NCBI GenBank assembly: GCA_902787415.1
Contig: CADAGG010000029.1
Location: 1-13,674 of the forward strand
Reading direction: 5' to 3'
Origin: a methanogenic archaeon
GTDB taxonomy: Archaea > Thermoplasmatota > Thermoplasmata > Methanomassiliicoccales > Methanomethylophilaceae
Length of the DNA stretch: 13,674 nucleotides
The position numbers and the translations under genes were made by a program. Below are positions 11,300 to 13,674 of this stretch, piece after piece; positions within the stretch are counted from its first letter, which is position 1; the number at the start of each line of letters is the position of its first letter. The notes beneath the pieces were generated by a model. It made no database searches and was not told the DNA's origin. It was given only the letters and a program-made list of their open reading frames with translations.

Positions 11300-13108
11300 T
11301 CATTCCTTGTTGATCTTGGATTTGTTCACGTCGAGGTCGTCGGGGTAGTAGTACTCCCCGTTGGCCTTCTGCGTGCGGTCCAGGTTGGAATCCTCCTTGT
11401 TGATCCTGGGCCTGTGGGTGTCGGCGTCGCGCCTGAAGGTGATGCCGACGGTGCTGAGGAACTTGTTCATTCCCTCCCTCATCTTGAAGGGACCCTCGGC
11501 GATACCGTGGTATCCGGGCTTTCCGCCGAACACCATGATGGAGTCGGCGACCATGTCGATGAAGTAGATGTCGTGGTCGACGATCATGGCGGAGCGTCCG
11601 GTCTTGTCCATCATGGCGGAGATGCACTTGGCGGCCTCCATCCTCTGGTTGGAGTCGAGATATGCGGAGGGCTCGTCGAACAGGTAGATGTCCGCCTCCT
11701 CCGCGAGACATCCCGCGATGGCGACCCTCTGCAGCTCTCCTCCGGACAGGGTGGCCATCTTCTTCTCGAAGAGGAACTTGACGGCGAGGGGGCCGAGGAC
11801 CTGCGTCTCGAAGATGCTGGAGGTCACGGTCTCGAAGTTCTTGGCGTACAGGTAGTCCTGCACGGTGCCGTCGTAGTCGTGGGAGATGTACTGGGGCTTG
11901 TAGGCGACCTTCATGACGCCGTTGACGGAACCCTTGTCGGGTTTGATCTCTCCTGCAAGCATCTTGACGAAGGTGGTCTTACCGGTGGCGTTGGGTCCGA
12001 CGATACCGACGGATTCACCGATCTTCACGGATCCGCTGTTCACGTCGAGCTTGAACTCGCCGAAGTCCTTGGAGACCTCGTCGAAATCGATGAGTTCGGG
12101 GGTGTTCCATTCGCCGGAGGGCGCCATGAGGTCGAATTCGATGGGCCTCTCCCTGAACCTGATGTTCTCCTCGGGGAGGTAACCGTTCAGGTAGGCGTTG
12201 ATGGCGACCCTGACCTGCCTGGCCAGGGTGAACACTCCGTAGGCTCCCTCGGAACCGTAGACGAGGTTCACGTTGTCCGCCAGGTAGTCGAGGATGGCGA
12301 GGTCGTGCTCGATAACGATCACATATTTGTCGTCGGTGGCGAGCTTCTTGATGATACGGGCCATCTTGACCCTCTGGTAGATGTCGAGGTAGGAGGAGGG
12401 CTCGTCGAAGAAGTAGATGTCGGCGTTCTTCATGCAGGTGGCGGCCATGGCGACCCTCTGCAGCTCTCCTCCGGAGAGCTTGGAGATGTCCCTGTCGATG
12501 ACCTGCTCCAGGTCGAAGGTCTTGGCGGCCTCCTCGACGGTCATCCTTTCGGTGTTCTTGGAGAGGAGGTCCCTGACCACGCCGTTGGTGGATTTGGGGA
12601 GGAGGTCGACGTACTGCGGCTTGTAGGCGACCTTGATCTTGCCGTCGTAGACTGCCTTCATGTACTCGTGCATCTCGGTGCCCTTGAAGTAGGCGAGGAT
12701 CTGCTCCACGTCAGGGGGGTTGTCGTACCTTCCGAGGTTGGGCTTCACGAGTCCGGAGAGGATGTTGATGGCGGTGGTCTTACCGATTCCGTTGGGTCCG
12801 AGGATACCGGTGATCATTCCCTTCTTGGGGGTGGGCAGCCTGTACAGGCGGAAGGTGTTCTCGCCGTACTGGTGGACCATCTCCTCCTTCAGCTCGTCGG
12901 CGAGACCGATGATCTTGATGGCGGAGAAGGTGCACTTGTTGATGCAGATTCCGCATCCCTGGCACAGCGTCTCCGAGATGATGGGTTTGCCCCTCTCGCC
13001 GAAGGTGATGACCTCCACTCCCGTCCTCATAAGGGGACAGAACTTCGCACATTCCTTGTTGCATTTCCTGTTCTGACAGCGGTCAGACAGCACAGCCGCG
13101 ATCCTCAT
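11300..13108 (-). CDS. ABCE1/RLI ribosome-recycling ATPase
   Basis: ABCE1 splits 70S-type ribosomes after termination in archaea and eukaryotes. The N-terminal Fe-S domain has all eight cysteines: C11, C16, C20, C24 and C49, C52, C55, C59, for two 4Fe-4S clusters. Nucleotide domain 1 has Walker A GPNGIGKT (104-111), LSGGELQR (211-218) and Walker B IYFFDEPSSYLD (231-242). Domain 2 has GPNATGKT (371-378), LSGGELQR (454-461) and IYLFDEPSAYLD (474-485). The hinge and the final GITFRRD, RPRINK and GEYYY blocks are typical. The 602-residue chain carries about 13 extra polar residues after GEYYYPD compared with the usual archaeal end. A TATA element (minus strand, 13132-13144) lies about 28 bases before the ATG. 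The gene is single-copy and near-universal in archaea, so it supports the archaeal origin of the window. Confidence 0.98.
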   Translation of the reverse strand: MRIAAVLSDRCQNRKCNKECAKFCPLMRTGVEVITFGERGKPIISETLCQGCGICINKCTFSAIKIIGLADELKEEMVHQYGENTFRLYRLPTPKKGMITGILGPNGIGKTTAINILSGLVKPNLGRYDNPPDVEQILAYFKGTEMHEYMKAVYDGKIKVAYKPQYVDLLPKSTNGVVRDLLSKNTERMTVEEAAKTFDLEQVIDRDISKLSGGELQRVAMAATCMKNADIYFFDEPSSYLDIYQRVKMARIIKKLATDDKYVIVIEHDLAILDYLADNVNLVYGSEGAYGVFTLARQVRVAINAYLNGYLPEENIRFRERPIEFDLMAPSGEWNTPELIDFDEVSKDFGEFKLDVNSGSVKIGESVGIVGPNATGKTTFVKMLAGEIKPDKGSVNGVMKVAYKPQYISHDYDGTVQDYLYAKNFETVTSSIFETQVLGPLAVKFLFEKKMATLSGGELQRVAIAGCLAEEADIYLFDEPSAYLDSNQRMEAAKCISAMMDKTGRSAMIVDHDIYFIDMVADSIMVFGGKPGYHGIAEGPFKMREGMNKFLSTVGITFRRDADTHRPRINKEDSNLDRTQKANGEYYYPDDLDVNKSKINKE

Positions 13109-13131
13109 AATAACCGCCCGACCATCGCTCT

Positions 13132-13144
13132 CTTTTAATTAACC
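13132..13144 (-). promoter_or_regulatory. TATA box of the ABCE1 gene
   Basis: On the minus strand GGTTAATTAAAAG is centred roughly 29 bases before the ATG at 13108, again consistent with a leaderless or very short-leader message. Confidence 0.5.
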
Positions 13145-13177
13145 TTATCGCAGGCGTAAAATCAGGAAGGGGTTTCG

Positions 13178-13197
13178 CCGGCCCCCGGAGGGGCCGG
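13178..13197 (-). terminator. GC-rich hairpin after the lectin-like protein gene
   Basis: Arms CCGGCCCC and GGGGCCGG pair perfectly around a 4-base loop, 5 bases past the stop codon of the minus-strand gene. A short T-run (TTTT) follows about 20 bases further on that strand. It separates this gene from the ABCE1 promoter. Confidence 0.6.
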
Positions 13198-13202
13198 GCG
13201 CA

Positions 13203-13674
13203 TCAGGCGAGCACGGTGAAGGCCTTGATGCTGAAGTTGTCGAACACCTGTCCGGGGACCCTCTCGGACAGGGCCTCGAACATGCCCTGATCGGAAAGGT
13301 CCGACCATCCCGTTCCGGAGTTCATGAAGCTCTCCCCCTCTCCGATGTGGGCCACTCCGTAGATGTTGGAGGTGCTCTTCGGGTCGGTGGCGGTCTCGTA
13401 ACTGGGGGCGGTGTTGATGTTGTACGCGTAGACGGGGGATCCGTTCTCGTCCAGCTTCTCGGTGGTGACGATTGAGAACCTCTGTCCCGGACTCAGGGCG
13501 ATGTCCTTGTCGAGCAGGACGGTGTGGTATCCTCCGAACTGGAAGTACATGTCGCTGTTGTACACCAGCGTTCCCGCGTCGGGCGCGTCGGTGGCGCCCA
13601 GGAGGTAGATCCTGATGTTCATCTCCGAGCTGTAGGCGGAGGACCTCACGGAGACGGCCTTCAGGATCTCGTTG
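13203..13674 (-). CDS. C-terminal part of a secreted protein with a lectin-like domain, as in archaeal C1-family peptidases (partial, runs off the right edge)
   Basis: The minus-strand frame is open to the last base, so the N-terminus is outside the window; a GTG at 13649 is probably internal. The visible 156 codons include EILKAVSV at the edge, then NIRIYLLGATDAPDAGTLVY, GGYHTVLLDKDIALSPGQRFSIV, a GESFMNSGTGWSDL segment, and the end NFSIKAFTVLA. This order (a start like LKAVSF, GYHTV-x-L, L-x-x-GQ-x-FSVV, SF, W-x-D, NF-x-IKAFT) is what I know as the lectin-like domain at the C-terminus of extracellular papain-type (C1) peptidases in archaea and gut Firmicutes. The peptidase domain itself is not visible, so that part is inference. 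The protein is probably exported and cell-surface or secreted. It ends before a strong hairpin. Confidence 0.8.
   Translation of the reverse strand, partial: NEILKAVSVRSSAYSSEMNIRIYLLGATDAPDAGTLVYNSDMYFQFGGYHTVLLDKDIALSPGQRFSIVTTEKLDENGSPVYAYNINTAPSYETATDPKSTSNIYGVAHIGEGESFMNSGTGWSDLSDQGMFEALSERVPGQVFDNFSIKAFTVLA

Noticed and set aside
11051..13138. A 695-codon open plus-strand frame opposite ABCE1
   Set aside because: It is antisense to a clear ABCE1 gene and covers the rubredoxin gene in another frame. It is rich in Val, Asp, Gly and Leu with no domain, as expected for the mirror of a strongly codon-biased gene.

Overview
The window looks like chromosomal DNA of a methanogen-type archaeon, most likely a member of the Methanomassiliicoccales (Thermoplasmata). 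The archaeal assignment rests on a complete ABCE1/RLI gene, a long-type FKBP isomerase, a tRNA gene, and TATA boxes placed about 25-29 bases before most starts, which implies leaderless transcripts. The narrower assignment rests on stop codons: of 17 genes whose stop is visible, 15 end in TGA, 2 in TAA and none in TAG. That fits lineages that read TAG as pyrrolysine, but it is indirect. The order-level placement is inference.

Layout, left to right. Positions 1-491 (minus) hold the N-terminal part of a membrane-anchored extracellular protein, probably of the transglutaminase-like kind. Then come a small hypothetical gene (706-942), an FKBP isomerase (1046-1729), a double hairpin, and tRNA-Arg(CCU) with an encoded CCA (1801-1878). 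Two cysteine-rich small proteins follow: a double zinc-ribbon/helix-turn-helix protein (2126-2563) and an 84-residue protein built from two copies of a five-cysteine unit (2686-2940). A DUF5685-like gene lies on the minus strand (2934-3848).

The most striking locus is 4007-5485. A 104-residue peptide with a cysteine-free acidic leader and 11 cysteines packed into residues 57-91 is followed 21 bases later by a radical SAM/SPASM enzyme. This has the architecture of a ribosomally made, radical-SAM-modified peptide system (RiPP). No peptidase or exporter lies beside it.

The minus-strand operon cysK-metA-ridA (7721 down to 5486) joins cysteine synthase, homoserine O-acyltransferase and an enamine/imine deaminase of the RidA family: sulfur amino-acid synthesis plus clean-up of reactive PLP-enzyme intermediates. 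A divergent CDF metal transporter with a cysteine-rich tail starts at 7886. A hypothetical gene (9021-9623) converges on a minus-strand pair, a PHP-domain phosphoesterase with a membrane segment (9941-10972) and an overlapping YqfO/CutA-like gene. A 53-residue rubredoxin (11085-11246) with an unusual CxCG first metal knuckle converges on ABCE1 (11300-13108). The right edge holds the C-terminal part of a secreted protein with the lectin-like domain found in archaeal C1-family peptidases.

No stretch longer than 300 bases lacks a gene. The longest gaps (492-705 and 1879-2125) contain promoters, palindromes and a T-run but no supportable extra gene. I see no CRISPR array, insertion sequence or integrase. 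All family assignments come from reading motifs by eye; no database was searched.
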